Part shown: one piece after another, positions 7,280 to 14,457 of the stretch
Numbering within the stretch: the first letter of the stretch is position 1
How the letters are laid out: every line of letters begins with the position of its first letter
Origin: JBCBRD01 sp039819885
GTDB lineage: Bacteria > Pseudomonadota > Alphaproteobacteria > Rhizobiales > Hyphomicrobiaceae
Direction: 5' to 3'
DNA: 25,279 nucleotides
Assembly: GCA_039819885.1 (NCBI GenBank)
Contig: JBCBRD010000018.1
Location: forward strand, 1-25,279
The notes under the pieces: model-generated
Databases searched by the model: none
What the model was told of the DNA's origin: nothing
What the model saw: only the letters and a program-made list of their open reading frames with translations
Program-made: the position numbers and the translations under genes

Positions 7280-8254
7280 ATGACTGTTGGGACGAGTCCG
7301 ATTGAGATCGCTTGTGGGCATGTTGCTGCAGGTCAAACAGTTGCGATTGCCACAGTTGTTGATACGTGGGGCTCTGCGCCGGTGCCTGTCGGTGGGCAAC
7401 TTGTTGTTTTGAACGAGACCACGTTCTTTGGCTCGGTCTCGGGTGGGTGTGTCGAGAACGATGTGATCCTGCAGGCGATGGATGTTATCGAATCAGGGCG
7501 ACCCCAACTGTTGGATTACGGGATCGAGGACGACACTGCATGGTCTGTTGGATTGCCATGTGGGGGGCGTATTCAGGTTTTCGTCGAGCGTTTTTCGCCA
7601 TTGAGCGATGCTGATCTGTTAGCCAGCATGCAATTGGCGATTTCAAATCGAATGCCTTTCTGTTGGAAGACAAACGTTGAAACTGGAAACCGCACACATG
7701 ACGGCAGTTTAGACAGTGTCGTTTCGAGTTCAAGCACGATAGACAGCGGCGTTTTTGAGCACACTGTCCAACCGCCTCCAAGACTTGTCATTGTCGGAGC
7801 GGTTCATGTTGCGCAGGTGCTCAACGACTTGGTCGCAGCAACAGGTTTTGACGCTGTCATCGTCGACCCTCGGGAAGCGTATGCAAATGATGCGCGGTTT
7901 TCGAACGCGCAGCTGATCCGTGAGTGGCCAATTGAAGCGTTAGAGCAAATCGGGCTGGACCATTTTACAGCGATCGCGGCGCTGGCCCATGTTCCTGATA
8001 TTGATGATCCAGCTCTTAAGGCAGCTGTTCAAAGTCCGGCATTCTACATTGGCGCGCTGGGTTCAACGCGAAATCATGCAAAACGTCGGGAGCGTTTGTT
8101 GGCTGCGGGGATGTCACCCGAACAGTTCGCGCGCATTCGTTGTCCCATCGGTTTGGATATTGGTGCGGTCAACCCAGCAGAAATCGCCTTGTCGGTGATG
8201 GCGGAGTTTGTTCTGGCTTTGCGCGGTCAAAAGCGCGTCGCAAAGGCGGCGTGA
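7280..8254 (+). CDS. xdhC: XdhC/CoxI-family molybdenum-hydroxylase maturation protein
   Basis: XdhC proteins bind molybdenum cofactor, aid its sulfuration and insert it into xanthine dehydrogenase or CO-dehydrogenase type hydroxylases in the cytoplasm. The 324 residues have the usual two-part form: an N-terminal XdhC domain with GSAPVPVGGQ and the SGGCVEN motif (Cys57), and a C-terminal Rossmann-like domain starting with VIVGAVHVAQVL (about 171-182) and ending with GALGSTRNHAKRRERL and PIGLDIGAVNPAEIALS. A middle segment of about 50 residues rich in Ser and Thr separates the domains. The ATG has AAAGGA five bases upstream. The next gene, a MocA-like transferase, starts three bases after its stop. 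No hydroxylase structural gene is in the window. Confidence 0.93.
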   Translation: MTVGTSPIEIACGHVAAGQTVAIATVVDTWGSAPVPVGGQLVVLNETTFFGSVSGGCVENDVILQAMDVIESGRPQLLDYGIEDDTAWSVGLPCGGRIQVFVERFSPLSDADLLASMQLAISNRMPFCWKTNVETGNRTHDGSLDSVVSSSSTIDSGVFEHTVQPPPRLVIVGAVHVAQVLNDLVAATGFDAVIVDPREAYANDARFSNAQLIREWPIEALEQIGLDHFTAIAALAHVPDIDDPALKAAVQSPAFYIGALGSTRNHAKRRERLLAAGMSPEQFARIRCPIGLDIGAVNPAEIALSVMAEFVLALRGQKRVAKAA

Positions 8255-8257
8255 GTA

Positions 8258-8959
8258 TTGGGTGTTGCATACGTTATTCCTGCATGCGGTTTCTCAACTC
8301 GTTTTGGTATGAGCAATAAGCTGCTGGCGGATGCCGGTGACGGTGTGCCCGTGCTCGTGCATACGGTGCGGGCTGCGCTCGCGTCCAACGCTTGCTTGAT
8401 CCTCGTTGTGGTTCGACCTGGAGACGATGCTATGCGGGTCGCGCTGACCGCTTGCTCAGCTACGCAACTCGCGCTCGTTGATAATGAGGACTTTGCTGAG
8501 GGGATGTCCTCATCAATACGTACGGGGATTTCTGCGCTGACCGGTGCGTTTGATCTGCCAGACCATCACCTACAGCTTTCGGTTTCTTGCAAGGGTGTTG
8601 GCGTATTGCCTGGTGATATGCCGCTCATGTGTGGGGATGTGTTGGATGACTTGATCGAGGCTTTTTATGCGCAGGATGGCGCGCGGGTGATTGTGCCAAC
8701 GATCCACGCCGAAGGCGGAGGTGACATAGGGAGATTAGAACAGCGAAATCCTGTCATTTGGCCGCGAGCGTTTTGGCCGCAACTTTCCGGGCTTAGCGGC
8801 GATCGAGGTGGAAAGACGCTTTTGCAGGCTGTTCCAAACGAGCAGAGGCTGTCAGTTGCGTTCGAAGATGCGATGCCATTTATGGACGTCGATACCCAAG
8901 AGGGACTGCTGGATCTCGCGAAAGCCCGTCAGTCTTTTTCGAGGCCTGGCGGCTCGTGA
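8258..8959 (+). CDS. mocA: MocA-like molybdenum cofactor nucleotidyltransferase
   Basis: Enzymes of this family transfer CMP (MocA) or GMP (MobA) to molybdopterin; pairing with xdhC favours the MocA role of making the cytosine dinucleotide cofactor of hydroxylases. The 233-residue protein has the N-terminal nucleotide-binding loop (IPACGFSTRFGMSNKLL), the MocA-type EGMSSSIRTG segment, LPGDMPL with the metal-binding Asp, and RNPVIWPRAFWPQLSGLSGDRGG near the C-terminus. The loop is unusual in having ACG where AAG is normal. The start appears to be TTG at 8258, only three bases after the xdhC stop, implying translational coupling. The end faces ngg with a 42-bp gap. Confidence 0.88.
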   Translation: MGVAYVIPACGFSTRFGMSNKLLADAGDGVPVLVHTVRAALASNACLILVVVRPGDDAMRVALTACSATQLALVDNEDFAEGMSSSIRTGISALTGAFDLPDHHLQLSVSCKGVGVLPGDMPLMCGDVLDDLIEAFYAQDGARVIVPTIHAEGGGDIGRLEQRNPVIWPRAFWPQLSGLSGDRGGKTLLQAVPNEQRLSVAFEDAMPFMDVDTQEGLLDLAKARQSFSRPGGS

Positions 8960-9001
8960 TGTGCTGTTTCGAACCTTTTTGATTGCTGCTTGGTTGTTGC
9001 G

Positions 9002-10768
9002 CTATTGGTCTAACTGCTTTGATGCAATGTCTTCGTTTAGGGTTTGTGGAAACAGAAGGTCGACAAACTTCTCGGCAGTTGGTGCAGGTTCGTGGTTGGC
9101 CAAGCCTGGGCGTTCGTTTGCTTCGATGATGACATAGTCTGGACCACTCACATCCGGCACGATGAAATCCAGTCCGACAACTGGCATTTCGAGGACACGG
9201 GCTGCTGCGATTGCTGCATCACGAAGCTCAGGGTGCACGACATCCGTGACGTCGTGAATTGTGCCACCCGTGTGCAGGTTGGCTGTCTTGCGGACCGCTA
9301 GTGTTCTGCCCTTTTCGAGCACGTCGGACATGTGAAAGCCCGCAGTGTGGACGCAACGTTCTGTTTCGGAATCGATTGGAATACGGCTTTCACCGCGCGT
9401 GGCCGCGGCGCGTCTGCGGCTTTGTTTTTCGATCAGTTCGGTGATCGTGTGTTGGCCATCGCCGATTATGCTGGCTGGTTTGCGGATTGCTGCTGCGATC
9501 ATCTCGCCACCAATGACGATAATGCGAAGATCATCACCCGTAACATAGGTCTCAAGGATCACTGTTTCGCAGAGCTTTTTGGCATGCGCGACCGCTGCGC
9601 GTACTTCCAAGCCGGACGTGATGTCGACGAAAACGCCATTGCCCTGTTCACCCCTTGCGGGCTTTACGACGATGCTGCTTTCACGTTCTAGAAAGGCGAT
9701 CGCCTCTTCGTCTGTTGTTACAGTCAACTGTGCGGGCACGCGAATGCCAGCTCCATTCAGAAGCCTGTGCGTCAGGGTCTTGTCATCGCAGCGGCTCATG
9801 GCGACGGCAGACGTCAGATCGGAGAGGCTCTCGCGACAACTGATCCGTCGGCCACCGAGTGACAGCGTGAACAAACCTGTGTCGGCGTCCTCGACCTCGA
9901 CTGTGATGCCACGGCGACGCGCTTCATCAACGATGATTTGCGCATAGATATTGAGTTCTTCGCTGACCTGTGGGCCGACAAAGAGCTTTTCGTTGATGGG
10001 GTTCTTCTTTTTGACGCAGAAGACGGGGACTTGTTCGAAGCCTAACTTGCGGTAGAGCGATAGGGCGTCTTCGTTGTCGTACATGACGGACAAGTCCATG
10101 AACGTCCGACCTGCGCGGCGAAAACCGTCTGCGAGTTCGGTGATCAAGAAGCGTCCAACACCTGGCACCTTGGCCTGAATATCAACGGCTAACGACCAAA
10201 GGCTTGAGCCGCCGCGCGGATCACCGAAAGCTTCGAAGTGGTCCACACCCATCACCACACCCATGGGGCTGCCGCTCATATCTTCGGCGATCAAGCATTT
10301 GACACAGCCGGGTGCGTGGCGGTCGGCGAAGAAGCCGGGACGGACCGGAACCATGCCGCGGGCGAGGTAAATCGCATTGATCGTTTTTTCGTCGGATGGA
10401 CGGGCTGTTCTGATCCGGACGCCAGTTGTGCTTGGGTCTTCGGCTGTCTCAAGACTAGAGCTTGTCAAATCCAAACGGAAGGTGTGTGACGGGTCGAGGA
10501 ATAATGCATGCGGTGCGTTGGCTAGGACGACATGTGGTTCGCGAACATAGAGCGCGACATCACGCTGGCCGGCTTGCTCGTGGCGGATGGTTTCGGCGAG
10601 GTAGGCACTGTCGGAGAATGTTTGCCCAAAAATGAGGTTGCCCCAGCCACAGTCAACGATGGCATCGGGTGTCATTTCTGGATGGTCTTCAACACTCAAG
10701 AGCTGGTCCCAATTGTCGTTTAGAGCCGGGCTTGCGTCTGGGGCTCTGTGTTCGTGTGCGGTAGCCAT
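9002..10768 (-). CDS. ngg: N-acetylglutaminylglutamine synthetase (GNAT plus ATP-grasp fusion)
   Basis: This bifunctional enzyme acetylates glutamine and ligates a second glutamine with ATP, producing N-acetylglutaminylglutamine, the precursor of the osmoprotectant NAGGN. From the chosen ATG it has 588 residues: a family-specific N-terminal region, a GNAT acetyltransferase domain (about 117-255, acetyl-CoA loop VPGVGRFL near 205) and a C-terminal ATP-grasp domain similar to cyanophycin synthetase (VVKPARGEQGNG with Lys369; GLDFIVPD and IIEANERPG near the end). The frame opens at 10858, overlapping the upstream gene, but AAGGAG seven bases before the ATG at 10768 marks the start. It lies 65 bp behind asnO in one operon. 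Such operons are induced by osmotic stress in Sinorhizobium and Pseudomonas. Confidence 0.94.
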   Translation of the reverse strand: MATAHEHRAPDASPALNDNWDQLLSVEDHPEMTPDAIVDCGWGNLIFGQTFSDSAYLAETIRHEQAGQRDVALYVREPHVVLANAPHALFLDPSHTFRLDLTSSSLETAEDPSTTGVRIRTARPSDEKTINAIYLARGMVPVRPGFFADRHAPGCVKCLIAEDMSGSPMGVVMGVDHFEAFGDPRGGSSLWSLAVDIQAKVPGVGRFLITELADGFRRAGRTFMDLSVMYDNEDALSLYRKLGFEQVPVFCVKKKNPINEKLFVGPQVSEELNIYAQIIVDEARRRGITVEVEDADTGLFTLSLGGRRISCRESLSDLTSAVAMSRCDDKTLTHRLLNGAGIRVPAQLTVTTDEEAIAFLERESSIVVKPARGEQGNGVFVDITSGLEVRAAVAHAKKLCETVILETYVTGDDLRIIVIGGEMIAAAIRKPASIIGDGQHTITELIEKQSRRRAAATRGESRIPIDSETERCVHTAGFHMSDVLEKGRTLAVRKTANLHTGGTIHDVTDVVHPELRDAAIAAARVLEMPVVGLDFIVPDVSGPDYVIIEANERPGLANHEPAPTAEKFVDLLFPQTLNEDIASKQLDQ

Positions 10769-10833
10769 ATCTTGGCTCCTTGTTCCCACTTCGTCGATCG
10801 TGGTGGTGCTGCTCATGGATGTCGGAGCATCAT

Positions 10834-12612
10834 TTAGGTGTCGTGTGTTTGCAGCCAAAGTTCCAGCAACGCGATCTGCCAGAGTTTGGAGCCTCGAAGT
10901 GGCGTGATGTGGGCTGGCGGATCGGCCAGGAGTGTCTCCACATAACCGGGCTTGAACAAGCCTCTCGAACGGGCTTTGCTGTTGGTCAGTGCGTCTTGCA
11001 CCATATCAAGCACAGGACCCTCAATGTATTTCAACGCGGGGACGGGGAAATAACCCTTTGGTCGGTTGATGACTTCAGAGGGAATGACTTTGCGTGCGAC
11101 GTCTTTCAAGACGCCTTTGCCATCCTGCTTGAGTTTGTGTTCTTCGGGGATTGATGCGGCCAGCTCGACGACTTCGTGGTCGAGGAATGGGACGCGGGCC
11201 TCAAGGCCCCAGGCCATCGTCATGTTGTCGACGCGCTTAACTGGGTCATCGGTCAGCATGATGCGCGTATCAATCCTCAAGGCGCGATCGACGGCGGTAT
11301 CCGCGCCGGGTTCTGCAAAGTGCGCCTCAACGAAATGACGTGAATGATCTTCACCCAGATACTGATCTGAAACGGCTTCCCCGTATTCACTATGATCGCG
11401 ATCGAAGAAGGCTTTGGCGTAGTCGGCGACGGCATTGTTTGAATTGCGCAGTGGGGGATACCAGTGGTAACCGCCGAAAATCTCATCTGCGCCCTGACCC
11501 GACTGGACGACCTTCACGTGCTTTGAAACCTCCTGACTAAGGAGGAAAAAGCCGATGTTGTCGTGGCTGACCATAGGCTCGGACTGCGCCTTGATGGTTG
11601 CTGGCAGGTGGGTCAGTAGGTCGCCTGTTGGCACCTGTAGCTTGTAGTGTTCGGTTCCATAATGACGCGCAATCAGATCGGAATACTGGAACTCATTTCC
11701 TTTTTCTCCGCCGACATCGTCGAAGCCCACCGAGAATGTTTTCAGTGACTTTTGTCCGGCTTCGGCTAAGAGGCCAACAATAAGGCTGGAATCGACGCCT
11801 CCTGATAGTAGGACGCCAACTGGCACGTCGGCGACCATGCGGCGGTCCACGGCCAGGCGAAGGGCTTCATGAACGCGATGTTCCCATTCTTCGCCAGAAA
11901 CGTTGAGGTCCGCAGAGGAACGGGCGAAGCTTGGTGTCCAATAAATGCGATCTTGCCGTGTGCCGTCAGCCTCAATGACCGAGATGGTTGCGGGCGGCAA
12001 CTTCCGGACACCTTTCAAGATCGTATAGGGCGCGGGGACAACGGCGTGGAACGACATGTAGTGATGGAGCGCGATGGGATCGATTGTGGTGTCCACATCG
12101 CCACCAGCCAATACGGCTGGTAGCGATGATGCAAATCGCAGTGTCTTACCGTTCTCGGTTTCGGACAGGTAAAGAGGTTTGATGCCAAGCCGATCGCGGG
12201 CCATGACGATCCGGCCGCTGTCGCGCTCGTGAATGACAAACGCAAACATGCCGTTGAAGTGTTCCACGCAGGAGGTGCCCCACTCCGCGTAAGACCTCAG
12301 GATCACTTCAGTGTCGCTGGTTGAGAAAAACGAATGCCCTTTGCCTTTGAGCTGCTCGCGCAGTTCACGGTAGTTATAGATGCAGCCGTTAAAAACGAGC
12401 GTCAGGCCTGACGCCGGATCTGCCATTGGCTGCTGGCCCGTCGCCGACAAGTCGATGATCTGCAACCGGCGATGGCCGAGTGCGACACGGCCTTGGTGGT
12501 AAAGACCGCCAGAGTCCGGACCGCGCGGTCGCATAACTTCCGCCATTTTTTCGACTGCAATGGCTGATGCAGGCGCGCCGTTGAAGCGCACCTCTCCGCA
12601 GATGCCGCACAT
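10834..12612 (-). CDS. asnO: Asparagine-synthetase-like amidotransferase for NAGGN synthesis
   Basis: AsnO converts N-acetylglutaminylglutamine to its amide, using glutamine as nitrogen donor and ATP. The 592 residues contain an N-terminal glutaminase domain whose nucleophile is Cys2 after removal of Met (MCGICG), with RGPDSGG, GHRRLQIIDLS and FNGCIYNY, and a C-terminal synthetase domain with the ATP pyrophosphatase loop SGGVDSS at 270-276. The LEARVPFLDHEVVELAASIP block and the length fit the NAGGN-associated branch, and the linkage to ngg confirms it over ordinary asparagine synthetase. The ATG has AAGGA five bases upstream. It is the first gene of the operon. Confidence 0.95.
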   Translation of the reverse strand: MCGICGEVRFNGAPASAIAVEKMAEVMRPRGPDSGGLYHQGRVALGHRRLQIIDLSATGQQPMADPASGLTLVFNGCIYNYRELREQLKGKGHSFFSTSDTEVILRSYAEWGTSCVEHFNGMFAFVIHERDSGRIVMARDRLGIKPLYLSETENGKTLRFASSLPAVLAGGDVDTTIDPIALHHYMSFHAVVPAPYTILKGVRKLPPATISVIEADGTRQDRIYWTPSFARSSADLNVSGEEWEHRVHEALRLAVDRRMVADVPVGVLLSGGVDSSLIVGLLAEAGQKSLKTFSVGFDDVGGEKGNEFQYSDLIARHYGTEHYKLQVPTGDLLTHLPATIKAQSEPMVSHDNIGFFLLSQEVSKHVKVVQSGQGADEIFGGYHWYPPLRNSNNAVADYAKAFFDRDHSEYGEAVSDQYLGEDHSRHFVEAHFAEPGADTAVDRALRIDTRIMLTDDPVKRVDNMTMAWGLEARVPFLDHEVVELAASIPEEHKLKQDGKGVLKDVARKVIPSEVINRPKGYFPVPALKYIEGPVLDMVQDALTNSKARSRGLFKPGYVETLLADPPAHITPLRGSKLWQIALLELWLQTHDT

Positions 12613-13035
12613 AGTGGTCCTTCGAACTTTCGTTGGCTTTACGAGAAGACGGTGTTTGTATCGCAGATCGGCGGCAAAGCCGTTGCTTCATTTGATCGCG
12701 CGCATCTGCTCCGGTGAAAAACGCGGTATGAATGAGGGATAATTCCACTTGCCGGCGTGGGTCCCGTAGGCTTGTTGGCGCAACACGCAATCTCAATCCG
12801 ATGGTGTTATCGTTGCGGGCGATAGCTTGTCAAACCACGCGAATTGGCAAAACGGAGGCTTTAGGACTGCCTAACGCCTGTTTTTACGGCGTATTCACGT
12901 CAAGTTCAGTCGCGATATGGACATACTTCAGCAATGCAAGCGTAAGATCTTGGTTGCAGTGTTGAGCGTAGAGAGATTGAGGGCTTAACCACTTGGCCGC
13001 ACCGGTCTGGCTTCGGGAAGCCCAAGAGGATTTTG
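12613..13035. promoter_or_regulatory. Divergent control region between asnO and the RND pump genes
   Basis: This 423-bp stretch has no convincing gene and must hold the promoters of asnO and of the efflux operon. I see two short inverted repeats that could be operators: TGTTG-GCG-CAACA at 12773-12785 and TATCG-N7-CGATA at 12808-12824. A weaker stem, ACGCC/GGCGT, lies at 12874-12892. I cannot place -35/-10 elements confidently. A 77-codon plus frame and a 135-codon minus frame reaching into asnO have no protein-like features. Confidence 0.4.
13009..13022 (+). promoter_or_regulatory. Small hairpin two bases before the ribosome site of the pump operon
   Basis: GGCTT-CGGG-AAGCC forms a five-bp stem with a four-base loop. 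It ends just before AAGAGGA (13024-13030), the ribosome-binding site of the membrane-fusion protein. It could influence translation start. It is short enough to occur by chance. Confidence 0.3.
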
Positions 13036-14457
13036 ATGAACGTTCATAACAGAGATATCAGCGAGCAGGACGCGGTGACACCAGACTCTAAAGTTGTGGA
13101 GACCCATGTTTCGCAAGGCGTTCCTGGCGAGACGTTGGACGTGGGCGCTGAACCGGTTCAGTCGGCAGTGATGCCTCGTACCTGGGGCGGCTTTTCACTG
13201 TTGATCGGGCGATACCTTACCAAACTGATCTTGCCGCTACTTGTGCTTGCTGGCGGGTATGCTGGCTACGAATACTTTGTTGCCACCAAGCCAGAACCGC
13301 CGCGAAAGCCGCAATTGGAGCGCGCGTTTAACGTGCGAACGACAACGGTTCGCATCGGCAACGTTCAACCGACGCTTGAAGTCTTTGGTTCGACGGTTGC
13401 TGGCCGTGAAGTTGATATCAGGGCGCTGGTTGCTGGGCGGATCATGGGAACAGCGGACCAACTTCGAGAAGGCGGCACTGTTCCCAAAGACACCACGCTG
13501 CTTAGCATTGACCCCATGGACTACAAAACCGAGGTCAATCAGACACGTGCTCAGTTGATGGAAGCTGAAGCCAAGGTCGCTGAGTTCCGTGCGTCTTTGG
13601 CGCTTGGGAAATCGTCGCTCACGTTTGCCCGCGATCAACAGAAACTGGCTGCGAAAGATGTTGAGCGGGCCAAACCGCTTGTCTCCCGTGGTGTGACGTC
13701 TGAAAAGACAGTTGATGATCGCCAGCAGGTCTTGTTGCAGCGGCAGCAAGCTGCTGACCAACTTGAAAACGAGATTGCTGTTTGGGAAGCACGCATTGTC
13801 CAGCAAGAAGCGGTTGCACAACGCCTGCGTGCCACCATTGCTCGAGCTGAGCAACGATTGGTTGATACCAAGCTCCTCTCCCCGTTCGATGCCTATGTGA
13901 CCGATGTCTCCGCACAGGTCGGGCGGATGGTTGGTGTCAACGACAAGGTTGCGACGCTGATTGACAAGGATTGGGTCGATGCTCGTTTCAACCTGACTGA
14001 TGAGCAATTCGGCCGGATCATTTCCAGCTCAGGTGATCTTGTCGGACGGAAGGTTGATGTGTTGTGGCGACTTGGGGCCACGACGTTCACATATGATGCG
14101 GTCGTCGAGCGTGTCGGTGCGCGTATTGATGCTGCTAGTGGGGGTGTTGTTGTCTTTGCCCGTTTGCAGGACCCGCTGTCACCTCAACCGATCCGCCCGG
14201 GTGCGTTCGTAACGGCGCGCGTGCCGGATGCTAAATTCGAGAATGTTGCCGTGTTGCCCAGTACGGCGCTTTACGACGGTGACAAGGTTTTCGTCGTTGA
14301 AGAGGGGCGGCTGAAGTCTCGCAACATCAAGATCGTCGGTGTGGAGGGGCAGAACCTTTTGTTTCGTGGCGACCTCAAGGATGGTGACCGTGTTGTGACC
14401 TCGCGCATTTCAACGCCGGGCGATGGCGTGCTCGTTAAAGAGGTTGCGACGCCATGA
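13036..14457 (+). CDS. RND efflux membrane-fusion (periplasmic adaptor) protein
   Basis: This HlyD/AcrA-type adaptor links an inner-membrane RND permease to an outer-membrane channel. The 473-residue product has a hydrophilic N-terminal stretch of about 55 residues, one membrane segment (ILPLLVLAGGYAGYEYFVAT, about 62-82) rather than a lipoprotein signal, a barrel-sandwich half starting at VQPTLEVFGSTVAGREVDI, and a long coiled-coil hairpin (about 160-280, rich in Gln, Ala and Glu). The second lipoyl half follows (DTKLLSPFDAYVTDVSAQVG), then beta-barrel and membrane-proximal domains. The ATG at 13036 has AGAGGA upstream; a TTG just before it is in frame. Its TGA overlaps the ATG of the permease gene (ATGA), so the two are translated together. 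The substrate is unknown. Confidence 0.95.
   Translation: MNVHNRDISEQDAVTPDSKVVETHVSQGVPGETLDVGAEPVQSAVMPRTWGGFSLLIGRYLTKLILPLLVLAGGYAGYEYFVATKPEPPRKPQLERAFNVRTTTVRIGNVQPTLEVFGSTVAGREVDIRALVAGRIMGTADQLREGGTVPKDTTLLSIDPMDYKTEVNQTRAQLMEAEAKVAEFRASLALGKSSLTFARDQQKLAAKDVERAKPLVSRGVTSEKTVDDRQQVLLQRQQAADQLENEIAVWEARIVQQEAVAQRLRATIARAEQRLVDTKLLSPFDAYVTDVSAQVGRMVGVNDKVATLIDKDWVDARFNLTDEQFGRIISSSGDLVGRKVDVLWRLGATTFTYDAVVERVGARIDAASGGVVVFARLQDPLSPQPIRPGAFVTARVPDAKFENVAVLPSTALYDGDKVFVVEEGRLKSRNIKIVGVEGQNLLFRGDLKDGDRVVTSRISTPGDGVLVKEVATP

Noticed and set aside
10769..10858. Longer ngg reading frame overlapping the end of asnO by 25 bases
   Set aside because: A clear AAGGAG seven bases before the ATG at 10768 marks the start, and the extra residues look unstructured.
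12389..12796. 135-codon minus-strand frame upstream of and overlapping asnO
   Set aside because: The part within asnO is an alternative frame of a conserved gene; the rest has no ribosome site or recognisable protein features.
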